This document shows, piece by piece, positions 51,775 through 51,997 of a stretch of 51,997 nucleotides of DNA. Numbering within the stretch: position 1 is the first letter of the stretch; every line of letters begins with the position of its first letter. The notes under the pieces were generated by a model, which saw only the letters and a list, made by a program, of their open reading frames with translations, was not told the origin of the DNA and searched no databases. Source of the stretch: Methylobacterium variabile (lineage in GTDB: Bacteria; Pseudomonadota; Alphaproteobacteria; Rhizobiales; Beijerinckiaceae); contig NZ_LABY01000038.1 of NCBI RefSeq assembly GCF_001043975.1, forward strand, positions 1 through 51,997, given 5' to 3'. A program made the position numbers and the translations under genes.

Positions 51775-51858
51775 CATGATGCCGGCGCATCCGCCGGCCC
51801 GCCACCATGCCGGTGCCGCAGGCTCCGGCATGGAACCGAATCGCGTCTCGCGCGCGGC

Positions 51859-51997
51859 TCAGGCCGGCATCGCCTGCCGCGCCGCGCCCCCGAGGCGCAG
51901 GCCCCGGCTCTCGGCGAGCCAGTCCGCCAGGCGGGCGAGGCCCCGGCGCCACAGCAGCGGGGCCGCGAGGCCGAGGTCGGCGGCGGCGCGGCGGGGG
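51859..51997 (-). CDS. C-terminal end of a probable NAD-dependent epimerase/dehydratase, partial
   Basis: Only the last 46 or so codons are in the window, ending ...AARQAMPA then TGA at 51859. The segment DLGLAAPLLWRRGLARLADW resembles the C-terminal helix region of extended short-chain NAD-dependent sugar epimerases/dehydratases, where a D-L-G-x-P-x-x-x-xx-G-L motif precedes the final helix. The call is tentative because the dinucleotide-binding domain lies off the right edge. Its place at the head of the glycosyltransferase operon fits nucleotide-sugar supply. Confidence 0.55.
   Translation of the reverse strand, partial: PRRAAADLGLAAPLLWRRGLARLADWLAESRGLRLGGAARQAMPA

Noticed and set aside
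1..51997. tRNA, rRNA, CRISPR, insertion sequence or prophage genes
   Set aside because: No cloverleaf, regular repeat-spacer array, transposase or integrase signature was seen on either strand; short RNAs could still be missed by eye.

Overview
The window looks like chromosome of a high-GC alphaproteobacterium, most probably a Methylobacterium-like member of the Hyphomicrobiales. The grounds are the uniformly GC-rich coding sequence, an FlbT gene beside an alphaproteobacterial-type flagellin, an EcfG-type (GGAAC-N16-CGTT) stress promoter, and dense families of palindromic intergenic repeats. The genus is an inference; no rRNA gene is present. I found no tRNA, CRISPR array, transposase or phage gene. 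The window starts inside an L,D-transpeptidase gene and ends inside a probable epimerase gene.

Layout. 1-9.2 kb holds mostly housekeeping and signalling genes: a DEDDh exonuclease, an orphan OmpR-type regulator, a D-threonine aldolase-like enzyme, a GGDEF cyclase next to a cyclic-nucleotide-binding protein, dapD, panC, an HD phosphohydrolase and a YbaK deacylase. 9.2-15.8 kb holds an FkbM methyltransferase, a sugar-acid dehydratase (IlvD/Edd), and a taurine/nitrate-type ABC transporter divergent from a GntR regulator. 15.8-20.0 kb holds an Lrp regulator divergent from dadA, then DUF429, NUDIX and beta-carbonic anhydrase genes.

20.1-25.3 kb is the most interesting catabolic locus. A GntR regulator and a racemase-superfamily protein lacking both catalytic cysteines are divergent from a complete ABC importer that ends in an arylmalonate-decarboxylase-like enzyme. 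25.3-28.5 kb has a YciF/DUF892 protein, two small disordered proteins behind a stress promoter, a class A beta-lactamase and two small proteins. 28.6-30.5 kb is an rtcB-prfH pair, a ribosome repair and rescue module.

30.7-40.1 kb holds a hydroxyacid dehydrogenase, a dipeptide-type ABC transporter and a class II aldolase on the minus strand, then GntR, acetylpolyamine-deacetylase-like and cupin genes on the plus strand. 40.1-42.7 kb has a large flagellin gene divergent from flbT. 42.8-46.5 kb has a Na+/H+ antiporter, an FMN-dependent lactate dehydrogenase and a secreted His/Met/Arg-rich small protein. 46.5-52 kb is a glycan or secondary-metabolite region: an unusual radical SAM protein, two glycosyltransferases, a B12-binding radical SAM protein and the end of an epimerase.

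Two roughly 200-bp composite palindromic elements (about 11.9-12.1 kb and 36.8-37.0 kb) share hairpin loops while their stems differ in sequence and stay complementary. Other repeat structures lie at 6.25, 15.8 and 17.8 kb.
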